Below the pieces are notes generated by a model, which was not told where the DNA came from, searched no databases, and saw only the letters and a list, made by a program, of their open reading frames with translations. DNA of 64,000 nt from NCBI RefSeq assembly GCF_032842345.1, contig NZ_WBKO01000001.1, forward strand, positions 124,001 to 188,000, read 5' to 3'. This stretch comes from Methanoculleus caldifontis (GTDB lineage: Archaea > Halobacteriota > Methanomicrobia > Methanomicrobiales > Methanoculleaceae). Of this stretch, positions 32,532-42,396 are shown piece after piece; position 1 is the stretch's first letter, and each line of letters opens with the position of its first letter. The position numbers and the translations under genes were made by a program.

Positions 32532-34882
32532 GCCGAACCAGCCTCCCCGTAGAGGTCGGTCCGCACGCGCTGGATGACCGACTCCGGGTCCCTGAAGTAG
32601 GAGATCAGGATCTTGCTCACGTCACGGAAGTGGCGGATCTTCTTGATGCGCATCCATTCGAGCACTTCCTGCCGGCGTTTCAGCTCTTCGCGCATCCGCT
32701 CCTCGCTCCATCCCCGGTCCTCCATGATCTGCTCGAGGATGTAGGATTTGCCGGAATAACGGATCTCGTCGGTCGCCGGATGCCAGCGGAAGACCTCGTT
32801 CGTGATCAGTTCGTTCGTCCGCGGATCGATATCGAGGATCTCGATGAGCTGCTTGTTCCGCCGGATCCGCTGGCCGCCCACCCGGGCCTGGACCTGGATG
32901 GACATCAGGGAGAGCGCCGAGAGCATGTTCCTCGGCACGTCGATCGGCGGGTTCTCCAGACGGTGGACGGCGCTCGCGACCGAGTCGGCGTGCATCGTCG
33001 CATAGGTAACGTGACCGGTGCTCATCGCCTGGAAGAGGGTCAGGGCCTCTTTGCCGCGGACCTCACCGACCAGGATATACTCCGGGCGCTGCCGGAGGGC
33101 GGCACGCAGGAGTTCGTACATGTCGATCTCGCCCCGCCCGTCCTGCGAGAACGAGTCGCGGGTGATGCTCGGGATCCAGTTCGGGTGAGGGAGTTTCAAC
33201 TCGCGGGTATCCTCGAGCGTCACGATCTTTGCGAGCGGCGGGATGAAGAGCGATATGGCGTTTAAGGTCGTCGTCTTCCCCGACGCCGTCCCGCCGGCAA
33301 AGATGCAGGACTTGGCGTTCTCGACCGCGAGCCAGAGGTAGGCGACGCCGAGCGGCGAGAAGGTGTGCCACTCGATGAGGTCGGTCGGCGTGATCGGCTC
33401 CTCGCGGAACTTCCGGATCGTGAACGTCGAACCGTGGGCGGTCACTTCCGCCCCGAGCGTCATCTGGATACGCGACCCGTCGCTCATCGTGGCATCGAGC
33501 ATCGGCTCGGCGATGGAGATGTATTTCCCGGCCCGCTGCGCGAGTTTCGTCACGAACGAGTCGAGCTCCACGGCGTCGCGGTAGACGAGGCTCGTCTTCA
33601 TCGATTCATACGTCGTGTGGTAGACGAAGATCGAACTGTTCACGCCGTCGCAGGAGATATCCTCGATATACTTGTCGTGCATCACCGGGTCGATCAGCCC
33701 GTCGCCGAGGAACTCCTTCTCCACATGGTAGAGGATCTTCTCCCGCTCCGGCGGGGAGAGGCGGATTCCATAATCGGCGATGATGATATTCGCCGCATCA
33801 CGGAGCGCCGTCTTCGCCGCATCGCGGCTGATGTCGCGGGTGGTGATGTTGAGCGTCTCAAAGAGGCGCTCCTTGATCTCCGAGAAGAGTTCCTGCTCCG
33901 CAGGCGTGAGCACGGGCTCGATGACATGGTAGGTGTACTCGTGCGTCGTGCTGTCGTAGGTCACCCTGACGTAGGCATACGGCTCGTTCACCGGGTAGAG
34001 TTCGATCTCCTCCAGCCCCGGGGACGGCCGCATCGAGAGATCGACGAGCGCCCCGTGGATCGCCGGGTTGTACTCCTCGATCGCTGCCGCGAGTTTTGCG
34101 CCCTGGAACTTCTTGAGGAACGGGAACCGCGATTGCGAAGCCTCCTCGGCTTGAGCAGCCTCGCTCGCCGCAGCCACGGCAAGCGTGGTGGAAGTGAAAG
34201 CCCGCGAGAAGAGGTCGTCGAACTCCGAGACGACCCGGGCGTTGTCGACGAAATCGAAGTGATTATGGTTGCGGTTGATGTTCAGTTCCTCGACCGTGAA
34301 CGTCGCGCTCTTCGGGAGGATCAGGTCCGCAAGATTTCCGAGGTCGTCGACCGAGACCACTCCGGCAGAGATCTCCTCGGCGGAGTCAGGCTCATCGATC
34401 TCCGCCGCAACGGAGTCCTCCTGCCCGGAGAACTCCTCTTCTCTGCGGCCCTTCATCCGGTTGAGGAGGCCGAAGGGGTCCCTGCGCCCCGCCCCGGCGT
34501 CCCCGCCTTCCCCGGCGTCGTCCGCCTTGCGCTGCTCGATCCGGTCGAGGAGCGCCCTGACGGGGTCTTCGCCGCCTGCCTGCCGCCCTCCGGAAGAACC
34601 GGATCTCGCCACCGAGTCGATGAGCGAGCGGATGCCCGCCCTCTTCGGCGGTGTCTGCTGGTCGGACGGCTCCGGCGTCTCGCATTCTACCTCGGGGTCG
34701 GAGGTGTCGACATCCGGGGATACTTCCTCCCCGGCCTCCTCCTCCACAGGCCGGAACGGCGGGGCAACATCCCCGTCCTCCGCCACGGTACCTGCCCCGC
34801 TGTCCTCCGGTCTCCCGGGCTGCGTAAGAAGGTTCCTGACCGCTGCTATCAATTCACGTTCTTCATCCTCATTTGCTCTCAT
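32528..34882 (-). CDS. Type II/IV secretion ATPase (GspE/FlaI-like) with acidic N-terminal extension
   Basis: A 784-residue motor ATPase from the ATG at 34882; a TTG five codons upstream would overlap the next gene more. Residues about 1-190 are acidic and low complexity (many Asp, Glu, Ser). Residues about 200-390 form a linker domain. The catalytic domain has Walker A FAGGTASGKTTTLNAIS, Asp box DTRELKLPHPNWI, Walker B YILVGEVRGKEAL and HADSVASAVHRLE. It powers pilin polymerisation with the two F proteins that follow. The 200-residue extension is much longer than in FlaI, and may recruit partners. No pilin gene is adjacent. Confidence 0.93.
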   Translation of the reverse strand: MRANEDEERELIAAVRNLLTQPGRPEDSGAGTVAEDGDVAPPFRPVEEEAGEEVSPDVDTSDPEVECETPEPSDQQTPPKRAGIRSLIDSVARSGSSGGRQAGGEDPVRALLDRIEQRKADDAGEGGDAGAGRRDPFGLLNRMKGRREEEFSGQEDSVAAEIDEPDSAEEISAGVVSVDDLGNLADLILPKSATFTVEELNINRNHNHFDFVDNARVVSEFDDLFSRAFTSTTLAVAAASEAAQAEEASQSRFPFLKKFQGAKLAAAIEEYNPAIHGALVDLSMRPSPGLEEIELYPVNEPYAYVRVTYDSTTHEYTYHVIEPVLTPAEQELFSEIKERLFETLNITTRDISRDAAKTALRDAANIIIADYGIRLSPPEREKILYHVEKEFLGDGLIDPVMHDKYIEDISCDGVNSSIFVYHTTYESMKTSLVYRDAVELDSFVTKLAQRAGKYISIAEPMLDATMSDGSRIQMTLGAEVTAHGSTFTIRKFREEPITPTDLIEWHTFSPLGVAYLWLAVENAKSCIFAGGTASGKTTTLNAISLFIPPLAKIVTLEDTRELKLPHPNWIPSITRDSFSQDGRGEIDMYELLRAALRQRPEYILVGEVRGKEALTLFQAMSTGHVTYATMHADSVASAVHRLENPPIDVPRNMLSALSLMSIQVQARVGGQRIRRNKQLIEILDIDPRTNELITNEVFRWHPATDEIRYSGKSYILEQIMEDRGWSEERMREELKRRQEVLEWMRIKKIRHFRDVSKILISYFRDPESVIQRVRTDLYGEAGSA

Positions 34883-35507
34883 CCTCTGTGCCCCCAATAT
34901 TTACGCACATTTCTACCTGAGGCTCATGGAATTCGATGATGCACCGTGTCCGTTCCGTGTTCCGGTCCGAGACCACGCACATATAACGCCCGTTCAGCAG
35001 CCGGAAACGGACCCTGCCTTTTGAGTCCGTCACGTCGCTCGTGGTGACGAGTTTTCCTTTCCGGATCGAGACGTGAACTCCACCCAGGGGCTCCCCGCCG
35101 CTGCGGACGGTCAGGCAGAGCACCCCCACCCGCTGCCGGACGGGGGTGCCGATGGTCGGGATCTCGAGACGGCCGTTCTTCTTGAGATGGCTCTTCTCGT
35201 AGACCCTGCATCGCGAAATCAGCGCCTCGGTGATCTGCGGCGTCACCCGGGAGAGTTCGAACGTCTCCCCTCCGTTCAGGTGCAGGACCGCCGCGTCGCC
35301 AAAGAGCGTCCCTTTCTCGTCGACAAGTATCGCGCCGTCCGGTTCGCCCCCGGAGAGAACCAGGAAAAATGCGTGCGTCCCCTCTCGCGAGACCCCGATA
35401 CCGGTCAGGGAATGGACGCTGCTGTAGTGCAACAACTCGTCGAGCGTAAAGCGGCCTTCGTACTCCGACTGCCTGAGAATCTGGCCTATAAGGTCGTTTA
35501 TGTCCAT
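34869..35507 (-). CDS. Unrecognised 212-residue protein at the head of the pilus-like operon
   Basis: I do not recognise a named family. Residues 1-120 start with a helix (MDINDLIGQILRQSEYEG) and then show a strand-rich fold (GTHAFFLVLSGGEPDGAILV). Residues about 135-205 look like a carboxypeptidase-regulatory or SpaA-like beta sandwich (GGVHVSIRKGKLVTTSDVTD followed by GRVRFRLLNG). It overlaps the ATPase start and so is probably the first gene of the operon. An accessory or regulator of the machine is likely by context only. Confidence 0.7.
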   Translation of the reverse strand: MDINDLIGQILRQSEYEGRFTLDELLHYSSVHSLTGIGVSREGTHAFFLVLSGGEPDGAILVDEKGTLFGDAAVLHLNGGETFELSRVTPQITEALISRCRVYEKSHLKKNGRLEIPTIGTPVRQRVGVLCLTVRSGGEPLGGVHVSIRKGKLVTTSDVTDSKGRVRFRLLNGRYMCVVSDRNTERTRCIIEFHEPQVEMCVNIGGTEDESK

Positions 35508-35868
35508 GAATATCTTCAGGTATGGTATTTCAGTGGTTTTTATGCCAGAACGGGGATTTTATCCCCAACCACATTATACCACATCAGTATACTATTATTA
35601 ATACCTTGTGATGAGTCGGAACGGATTCTCGTGTAAATTGAACTGAAAGTACCCGGTACAAAAAATCCGATGAGGCAGCGTGTCGGTGGCGATCTCCAGA
35701 ATGCCCCGGACAACCGCGAGAACTGCCGGCCGGGAGGAAGAGGCGTCTCGAGGGTGCAGCGAGCGACGGAAAGGTTTATCAGGCCTAAAAGCAGGACATG
35801 ACGGCGGAGATCCCGACAAAGCGAGATCGCCAGAAATAAGAGATGAAAGGTGGATAAAGTACTCGCCC
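35508..35868. promoter_or_regulatory. Divergent promoter region between the pilus-like operon and the prepilin peptidase
   Basis: No gene is supported here. The left half (35515-35615) is AT-rich with several TATA-like runs (for example ctattattaatacc near 35591-35605), fitting a promoter for the leftward operon. The right half is GC-rich apart from ggtttatcagg near 35774-35784, which may serve the rightward peptidase gene. Confidence 0.4.
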
Positions 35869-36672
35869 ATGATTCTTCCGCCCGTGGCAGCCGTCCCGCT
35901 CATGATTGCAGCGGCCGCGATAGGAGTCACGCTCATCTACGCATCGATCCTCGACGCACGGGAGCGGCGGGTGCCCCACAGGACCTGGCGCCCCGCACTC
36001 GCAGTCGCGGTCCCGGCGGCTTTCTGGGTATACGGACTGACCCTCCTTGCAGACTGGCGAATGGCGGCAGGATATCTTGTCCTTGTCGCAATCTTCTGCG
36101 GATTCTTCTACTTCTTCCAGGCTGCAAACCTCTTTGGAGGGGCAGACGCGTATGCCCTCATCATCATCACCGCATGCGTCCCGTTTTTCCCGATGGAGCC
36201 GTATTTCGGCATTTCGCCAACAGGATTCTTCCCGTTCACGGTGCTGACCAACGCCGTGCTCATCAATATCGCGGCACCCGTTGCAATATTCGCAAAGAAT
36301 CTGCTGGAGGGGAACAGGGCCCCGTTGCCGTGCCTCTTTCTCGGCTTTCCCGTCGACGGAAAAACGATCCAGAACGAGTTCGGTTTCGTCATGGAAGATA
36401 TAACAGAAGAGGACGGCAGGCTGGTCAGGCGGTTCGTCGGTTTTACCGAATCGCTCGGACGCATGACGCGAGGGGAACGGCGGCTTTACACAAAAGATCT
36501 CAGGATGCACCCGAAAGATTACGAGAAGGAGATTGCCCTCTACCGGAAGGCCGGCAGGGTCTGGATATCCTACGGCATTCCGTTCATCATACCGATCACT
36601 GCGGGATTCCTGACCGCACTATTCATGGGAGATATCCTCTTTGTCATCATGAAGACGCTCGCAGGAATGTGA
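35869..36672 (+). CDS. Archaeal prepilin/preflagellin peptidase (A24 family)
   Basis: A 267-residue membrane aspartyl protease that removes the leader of type IV pilin-like proteins. First catalytic Asp: [15 protein letters not shown] in the first cytoplasmic loop. Second: LFGGADAY, a GxxD site of the form seen in archaeal peptidases rather than the bacterial GxGD. Hydrophobic helices are spread over residues 1-150 and 230-267. The MILPPV start at 35869 begins at the first membrane helix; the longer frame upstream is not membrane-like. It is divergent from the ATPase operon and should process its substrates. Confidence 0.9.
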   Translation: MILPPVAAVPLMIAAAAIGVTLIYASILDARERRVPHRTWRPALAVAVPAAFWVYGLTLLADWRMAAGYLVLVAIFCGFFYFFQAANLFGGADAYALIIITACVPFFPMEPYFGISPTGFFPFTVLTNAVLINIAAPVAIFAKNLLEGNRAPLPCLFLGFPVDGKTIQNEFGFVMEDITEEDGRLVRRFVGFTESLGRMTRGERRLYTKDLRMHPKDYEKEIALYRKAGRVWISYGIPFIIPITAGFLTALFMGDILFVIMKTLAGM

Positions 36673-36676
36673 AAAT

Positions 36677-37045
36677 ATGGAGATACAATTTACCAAGGAC
36701 GGACTGGTGCCTGTCATCGTGCAGGAGAGACGGACCCGTGAGGTCCTGATGCTCGCCTACGCAAACGCTACGGCACTGGAACTCACCCGGACCACCGGAT
36801 ACGCACACTACTATAGCAGGAGCAGGCAGAAGCTCTGGAAGAAAGGCGAGGAGAGCGGGCACTTCCAGCGGGTCTGCCGCATACTCGTGGACTGCGATGA
36901 GGATGCGGTGCTCTACGAGGTGGAACAGACCGGTGCCGCCTGCCATACCGGCCATGCCTCGTGCTTCTACCGGACGGCCGATGGAGAAGAGATCGCCGGA
37001 ACAGTCTTTGATCCGGAGAAGGTATACGCTAATAAGGGTGAATGA
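36677..37045 (+). CDS. hisI: Phosphoribosyl-AMP cyclohydrolase HisI
   Basis: A 122-residue enzyme opening the adenine ring of PR-AMP in the third step of histidine synthesis. Family blocks: [40 protein letters not shown], the metal-binding [20 protein letters not shown] and a final Cys in HASCFYR. Monofunctional, without the HisE domain. It starts four bases after the prepilin peptidase stop, so the two share a transcript without an obvious functional tie. Confidence 0.96.
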   Translation: MEIQFTKDGLVPVIVQERRTREVLMLAYANATALELTRTTGYAHYYSRSRQKLWKKGEESGHFQRVCRILVDCDEDAVLYEVEQTGAACHTGHASCFYRTADGEEIAGTVFDPEKVYANKGE

Positions 37046-37068
37046 CTTCATTACTATGGTGATTTTTT

Positions 37069-38997
37069 ATGAAAATTGTACCCGATACCAGCGTCGTGAT
37101 AGACGGGCGCATAACATCGCTGATAAAAACCGGCGAATATAAAGGCGCAACAATAATCATACCGGAAGCCGTCGTCGCCGAACTGGAGGCACAGGCGAAT
37201 CAAGGACGGGAGATAGGGTTTTCTGGTCTGAACGAACTCCAGGAACTTTTCAGGATGTCTGAAGAAGATGTCATCTCCCTCCAGTACTCCGGGGGCCGGC
37301 CGAGCCTCGACCAGGTGAAACTCTCAAGCGGCGGCGAGATCGACGCCCTGATCCGGAACGTCGCCATCGAGCACGAGGCCCGGTTCGTCACGAGCGATCT
37401 CGTCCAGGCGGAGGTGGCTAAGGCGAAAGGCCTCGACGTCACCTACTTAAAACCCCAGATAGGGGACTTTTCGCCGCTCTCGATCGACCAGTACTTCGAC
37501 GAGGAGACGATCGCGGTCACTCTTAAAGAGCGGGCCCCGCCGATGGCAAAGAAGGGGAAACTCCGGGATGTCAGGCTCGTCATGCTCCGGGACGCCCCGA
37601 TGTCGGAGTACGAACTCCGGTCGATGGCGCAGGAACTTCTCGAGCGGGCAAAGCGCGATCCCGACGGGTTCATCGAGCTCGAGAAGCGGGGGATCACGGT
37701 CGTCCAGATCGGGTCGCTCCGGATCTCGATCGCCCGCCGCCCGTTCTCCGACGGGATGGAGATCACGGTGGTCCGGCCGCTCGTGGATCTCGCGCTCGAC
37801 GACTACGACATGGCGCCCGAGATCAAGAAGCGGATCCTCGGGAACCGCCGCGGCGTCCTGGTGGCCGGCCCTCCCGGATCCGGGAAGACCACGCTCGCCC
37901 AGAGCCTCGCGACGTTCCTTGCCGACCACGACTTCATCGTCAAGACGATGGAGGCGCCGCGGGACCTGCAGGTGCCCGACCACATCACCCAGTATACGGC
38001 GCTTGAAGGTAGCATGGCAAACACCGCCGAGGCCCTCCTGCTCGTCCGGCCCGACTACGTGGTCTTCGACGAGATCCGGAAGAACGAGGATTTCGCAGTC
38101 TATGCCGATATGCGCCTTGCAGGGATGGGCATGGTCGGCGTGGTCCACGCGATGGAGGTGCACGACTGCCTCCGGCGGTTCTGCGACCGCGTGGACTACA
38201 GCGTCCTGCCGCAGATCGTCAACACCATCATCTACGTCGTCCAGGGCAGGATCATGAAGATCTACGATCTCGAACTGACGATCAAGGCTCCCGAGGGCAT
38301 GCCGGGGGAGACCCACATCCGGCCGGTCATCGTCGTCCGCGAGCACTCCCGGCGGGAGCCCGAGATCGAGATCTTCCGCTACGAGGGAGAGACCCTGGTG
38401 ATGCCGATCGTCCGGAAGAACACCGGAGAACTCGCAGCACCGGCCGCCGCCCCGGTGGTGGCGCCGGTTGCCGTCGCGGCAGCACCCGCACCAGTTCCCG
38501 CAGCGGCACCCGCAGAGGCCGGGGAGAACGTCTCCTGGAAGGTCGCGGAGAAGGAGGTCCAGCGGGAGATCGGGCGGTATACGAGCGGCCCGGTCGAGGT
38601 CCGGATCATCAGCGACAACAAGGCCGTCGTCTACATCGAGGACAAGGACGTCCCGGCAGCGATCGGGAAGGGCGGCAAGAACGTCTCGGCGATCGTGAAC
38701 AAACTCGGTATCGGGATCGACATCAGGCCGCGGAGCGAGCTTGAGACGAAGAAGCCCGCCGAGGAGGAGATGCAACTTGCCGGCGGGATCCGGATCCGGA
38801 TCGACAAGAAGCAGCTCACCATCGTCTCGACGGAGAACAGGGGCAAGATCGTCGACGTCTTCGCCGGGAAGGAGTATCTCTTCACGGCGACGGTCAACGA
38901 GGAGGGGGATATCCTCCTCGCGAAGAACAGCACCATCGCCCAGGAGATGCTCAAGCGCTACAACGAGGGCGAGACGATCCGGCTGCGGCCGGTATGA
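37069..38997 (+). CDS. PIN-domain ATPase with KH domain
   Basis: A 642-residue three-domain protein. Residues 1-140 are a PIN nuclease-like domain with acidic residues (VPDTSVVIDGRI, VVAELEAQANQG, RFVTSDLVQ). Residues about 230-420 form a secretion-type AAA ATPase with Walker A AGPPGSGKTTLAQSL, VVFDEIRKNED and HAMEV. An Ala/Pro linker (about 450-485) leads to a KH domain (about 505-570, AAIGKGGKNVSAIVNKLGI) and a PUA-like tail. It is conserved in euryarchaea and is probably RNA-related. The SD GGTGATT lies before ATG. Confidence 0.92.
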   Translation: MKIVPDTSVVIDGRITSLIKTGEYKGATIIIPEAVVAELEAQANQGREIGFSGLNELQELFRMSEEDVISLQYSGGRPSLDQVKLSSGGEIDALIRNVAIEHEARFVTSDLVQAEVAKAKGLDVTYLKPQIGDFSPLSIDQYFDEETIAVTLKERAPPMAKKGKLRDVRLVMLRDAPMSEYELRSMAQELLERAKRDPDGFIELEKRGITVVQIGSLRISIARRPFSDGMEITVVRPLVDLALDDYDMAPEIKKRILGNRRGVLVAGPPGSGKTTLAQSLATFLADHDFIVKTMEAPRDLQVPDHITQYTALEGSMANTAEALLLVRPDYVVFDEIRKNEDFAVYADMRLAGMGMVGVVHAMEVHDCLRRFCDRVDYSVLPQIVNTIIYVVQGRIMKIYDLELTIKAPEGMPGETHIRPVIVVREHSRREPEIEIFRYEGETLVMPIVRKNTGELAAPAAAPVVAPVAVAAAPAPVPAAAPAEAGENVSWKVAEKEVQREIGRYTSGPVEVRIISDNKAVVYIEDKDVPAAIGKGGKNVSAIVNKLGIGIDIRPRSELETKKPAEEEMQLAGGIRIRIDKKQLTIVSTENRGKIVDVFAGKEYLFTATVNEEGDILLAKNSTIAQEMLKRYNEGETIRLRPV

Positions 38998-39041
38998 GAT
39001 GCAGATGGGATGATGAGTAATCCAGGATTCGGAGGCTTATA

Positions 39042-41822
39042 GTGAGCGGATTAGATATGCAAGGCAACGAACGGGAGTGCAGAGCCCGGTGGGAGCACGC
39101 GTTCGAGGCTGATCCGGTAGAGAGCAAAGAGAAGTACTACCTGACCGTGGCGTTCCCCTACCCGAGCGGGGCGATGCACGTCGGGCACGGGCGGACCTAC
39201 ATCGTTCCGGACGTCCTTGCCCGGTACCAGCGGATGAAGGGGAGACACGTCCTCTTCCCGATGGCGTTCCACGTCACCGGCACCCCGGTCATCGGGATCT
39301 CGAAGCGGATCGCAAACGGCGATGCGAAGACGGTCGGGCTCTACCGCGACCTCTACCGGGTGCCGCAGGACATCCTTGATCGGTTCACCGACCCCAAGGA
39401 GATCGTCCGGCACTTCTCGGAGGAGTACCGGCGGGTGATGCAGAAGTGCGGCCTCTCGATCGACTGGCGGCGCCGGTTCATCACCGTCGACCCCCAGTAC
39501 AGCAAGTTCATCGAGTGGCAGTACGGTCACCTGCACGAGGACGAGCACGTCGTCAGAGGGGCCCATCCGGTCAAGTACTGCCCGCAGTGCGAGAACCCGG
39601 TCGGCGACCACGACCTTCTCGAGGGCGACAAGGCCGAGATCATCAGGTTCACTCTGGTAGTCTTCTCCTGGAACGGTGCGAAGATCCCGTGCGCCACGCT
39701 CCGGCCAGAGACGATCTACGGCGTGACGAACCTCTGGGTGAACCCCGAAGTCACCTACGTGCGGGCGATGGTCGACGGCGAGGAGTGGATCCTGAGCCGC
39801 GAGGCGGCGGGGAAACTGAACCTCCAGGACCACAACGTCACCGTGACCGAGGAGATCCCCGGCACCGTCCTGATCGACCAGACGGTCTCCCACCCGCTCT
39901 CCGGCGACGTCCCCGTTCTCCCGGCGACGTTCGTCGACCCCGATATGGGAACCGGGATCGTCATGAGCGTCCCGGCCCACGCGCCCTTCGACTACATCGC
40001 TCTCCGCGACCTGCAGCAGCAGGGGAAGTACACGTCCCTCCGGCCTATCCCGCTCATCTCCGTCGAGGGGTACGGCGAGATCCCGGCAAGGGACGCCGTC
40101 GAACGGGCCGGCATCCGCGACCAGAACGACCCGGGGATGGAGGCGCTCACCCAGGAGGTCTACAGCGCCGAGTTCTCCCGCGGGAAGGTCTTTGAGAAGT
40201 ACGGCGGCAGACCGGTCCGCGAGGCCCGCGACGACGTTGCGGCGCTGATGATGGAGCGCTACGGCTCCATCCCGATGTACGAGTTCGACAACCGCCAGGT
40301 GATCTGCCGGTGCGGCGGGAGGGTCTTTGTCAAGATCCTCCACGACCAGTGGTTCCTGGAGTACAGCGACCCGTGCTGGAAGGAGCAGGTGAAGACCCAG
40401 CTCGAGCGGATGTCGCTCGTCCCGCCCGAGGTCAGGGCGGAGTTCGACCGGACGGTCGACTGGCTGAAGGACTGGGCCTGCACCCGGCGGGTGGGGCTCG
40501 GCACCAAGCTCCCCTGGGACCCGACCTGGATCATCGAGCCGCTCTCCGACTCGACGGTCTACATGGCCTACTACACGATCTCCCACCACCTGAAAGCCAT
40601 CCCGCCGGAGAACCTGACGCCGGAGGTCTTTGAGTACATCTTCAAGGGCGAAGGGAACCCGACCACGGTCGACCGCGAGACCCTCGATGCGATCCGGAGC
40701 GAGTTCCTCTACTGGTACCCCTACGACTACCGGTTCTCGGCAAAGGACCTCATCTCGAACCACCTCACCTTCCAGCTCTTCCACCACCGGGCGATCTTCC
40801 CGCAGGACTTCCAGCCCAAGGGCATGGTCGTCTTCGGCATGGGTCTCCTGAACGGTGCGAAGATGTCCTCGAGCAAGGGCAACGTCTTCCTGCTCGAGGA
40901 TGCCGTGGAGGAGTTCGGCGCCGATACCGTCAGGATGTTCCTGGTCGGGAGCGCCGAGCCCTGGCAGGACTTCGACTGGCGTAACGAACTCGTCTCCTCG
41001 ACGAGGAAACAGATCGAGCGGTTCTGGAACACCGTCACGGACGCAAGGCAGGCGGAAGGCGCCTACGACATCGACGCCTGGCTCGCGAGCAGGCTCCAGC
41101 GCCGCGTCGAGAGCACCACGAAAGCCTTCGAGTCATTCCAGACCCGGCAGGCGCTGCAGGAGGCGTTCTTCGGCGTTGAGGCCGACCTGAAGTGGTACCG
41201 CCGCCGCCTGCCCGAGGGTGTGGCCGGCGGAGCCGTGATGCAGGACCTCTGCCGGACCTGGGTGCGGCTGCTCGCGCCGATCATCCCCTTCACCTGCGAG
41301 TCGCTCTGGAAGGATATCGGCGGGGAGGGCCTGGCATCGTTCGCCCCCTGGCCGGCGGTGGACGAGAGCAGGATCAGCCCCGAGATCGAGCTTGCGGAAG
41401 AGCTCCTGGAGAGGACGGTCGAGGATATCGAGTCCATCCTGAAACTCATCCCGATGGAGCCGAAGTCCATCAGCCTCTTCGTCGCCCCCGACTGGAAGCA
41501 CGAGGCCTTCCGGATCATCGCGGCCTCGACGGACAAGACGAGGGTGATGCGCGAGATCATGCAGAACGAAGGGATGCGCAAGCGCGGCCGCGAGGCGACG
41601 GACGCCGCAAAGCAGATCACGAAACTCGTCCTGAAACTCCCCCCCGAACTGGTGAAGCAGATCCTGGAGTCGACCCTCGACGAGCAGGCGATCCTCGAGG
41701 GTGCCCGGCAGTTCCTGGAGCACGAGTTCCGCGTGCCGGTGACGGTCCAGGACGCCGGAGAGAGCACGCACGCAAAGGCGTCGGGTGCCCTGCCCTTCAA
41801 GCCGGCGATCGTGATCGAATAA
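39042..41822 (+). CDS. leuS: Leucyl-tRNA synthetase
   Basis: A 926-residue class I synthetase of the archaeal/eukaryotic type. The HIGH motif occurs as AFPYPSGAMHVGHGRT (HVGH at 46-49), the editing CP1 domain follows (TLRPETIYGVTNLWVNPE, GTGIVMSVPAHAPFDYIAL), and the KMSKS loop is GAKMSSSKGN near 604-613. The C-terminal region has the anticodon-binding helices and a tRNA-binding extension. The start is a GTG with SD GGAGG six bases upstream. It is followed by a T6 run (41833-41838). Confidence 0.97.
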   Translation: MSGLDMQGNERECRARWEHAFEADPVESKEKYYLTVAFPYPSGAMHVGHGRTYIVPDVLARYQRMKGRHVLFPMAFHVTGTPVIGISKRIANGDAKTVGLYRDLYRVPQDILDRFTDPKEIVRHFSEEYRRVMQKCGLSIDWRRRFITVDPQYSKFIEWQYGHLHEDEHVVRGAHPVKYCPQCENPVGDHDLLEGDKAEIIRFTLVVFSWNGAKIPCATLRPETIYGVTNLWVNPEVTYVRAMVDGEEWILSREAAGKLNLQDHNVTVTEEIPGTVLIDQTVSHPLSGDVPVLPATFVDPDMGTGIVMSVPAHAPFDYIALRDLQQQGKYTSLRPIPLISVEGYGEIPARDAVERAGIRDQNDPGMEALTQEVYSAEFSRGKVFEKYGGRPVREARDDVAALMMERYGSIPMYEFDNRQVICRCGGRVFVKILHDQWFLEYSDPCWKEQVKTQLERMSLVPPEVRAEFDRTVDWLKDWACTRRVGLGTKLPWDPTWIIEPLSDSTVYMAYYTISHHLKAIPPENLTPEVFEYIFKGEGNPTTVDRETLDAIRSEFLYWYPYDYRFSAKDLISNHLTFQLFHHRAIFPQDFQPKGMVVFGMGLLNGAKMSSSKGNVFLLEDAVEEFGADTVRMFLVGSAEPWQDFDWRNELVSSTRKQIERFWNTVTDARQAEGAYDIDAWLASRLQRRVESTTKAFESFQTRQALQEAFFGVEADLKWYRRRLPEGVAGGAVMQDLCRTWVRLLAPIIPFTCESLWKDIGGEGLASFAPWPAVDESRISPEIELAEELLERTVEDIESILKLIPMEPKSISLFVAPDWKHEAFRIIAASTDKTRVMREIMQNEGMRKRGREATDAAKQITKLVLKLPPELVKQILESTLDEQAILEGARQFLEHEFRVPVTVQDAGESTHAKASGALPFKPAIVIE

Positions 41823-41832
41823 TCTCCTTCTC

Positions 41833-41838
41833 TTTTTT
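41833..41838 (+). terminator. Oligo-T terminator after leuS
   Basis: Six T residues after a pyrimidine-rich stretch, about ten bases after the stop. Confidence 0.45.
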
Positions 41839-41939
41839 GATACAGCCCCGGCACTTCACTAGTTTTGGCATCCTACATTGAGTGATGTGGTCTCATATGG
41901 CACCGTAACGAGAAGTTGGCAGTACCCGGACACCGGATT

Positions 41940-42205
41940 TCGCAGACCTCCGGTCTTCTCAAACTCCGTTCCTACGGAATGTTGTTCTTCGAAGCCTGGA
42001 GGGCTTCTCATGCTCGCTATGCTCGCAAGTCGCACCTGACGGTGCTCATGCTCCTGCCCTGCAGGCAGTCGCACTTCACACCTGCGGTGCTCAAACTCCC
42101 TCCCCTTCGGGGAGGTCGTTCTTCGCGGCTTCGCGGCTTCGCGTGAGGCCGTATAACATCCTCGCGGGTTAGCTCACGCGAAGCCGCGAAGAACGCGAAG
42201 AAAAG
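41940..42205. repeat. Mosaic hairpin-repeat element with exact inverted caps
   Basis: Leftward modules with stems AGACC-TCC-GGTCT, GAAGCC-TGGA-GGGCTTC, GCACC-TGAC-GGTGC, CTGCC-CTGCAG-GGCAG-like, GCACC-TGC-GGTGC-like and CCTCCCC-TTC-GGGGAGG are joined by CTC(A/AAA)CTC linkers. They end in cap CTTCGCGGCTTCGCGTGAG (42129-42147), a 25-bp spacer and the exact inverse cap (42173-42191). The remaining gene-free parts, 41839-41939 and 42206-42396, contain no other feature that I can support beyond possible promoter sequence for the next gene. Confidence 0.85.
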
Positions 42206-42396
42206 TCGATGGTTTGAACTCCTGAAGACGGTCTCAAACGTGTTAGCGAAATACTGGGCCTGTAAGCTTCCGATTCACTTTCGCCCTGCGGGAGTTAGAT
42301 ATATCACCCTTTCCGGAGACCGTGAATACATCGGTGCCCGCCTTCTGCGGGCTGTTTGCAAGGATGCGGCAATGGGAGCCGACGGAGCGTGAAAAG

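Noticed and set aside
35680-35868. A 63-residue N-terminal extension of the prepilin peptidase
   Set aside because: It is charged and not membrane-like, while the ATG at 35869 begins exactly at the first membrane helix as in the family.
39051-40787. A 578-residue minus-strand frame under leuS and a 442-residue one under the PIN-ATPase gene
   Set aside because: High-GC antisense shadows rich in Asp, Arg, Val and Leu without motifs; the sense strand encodes full-length known proteins.
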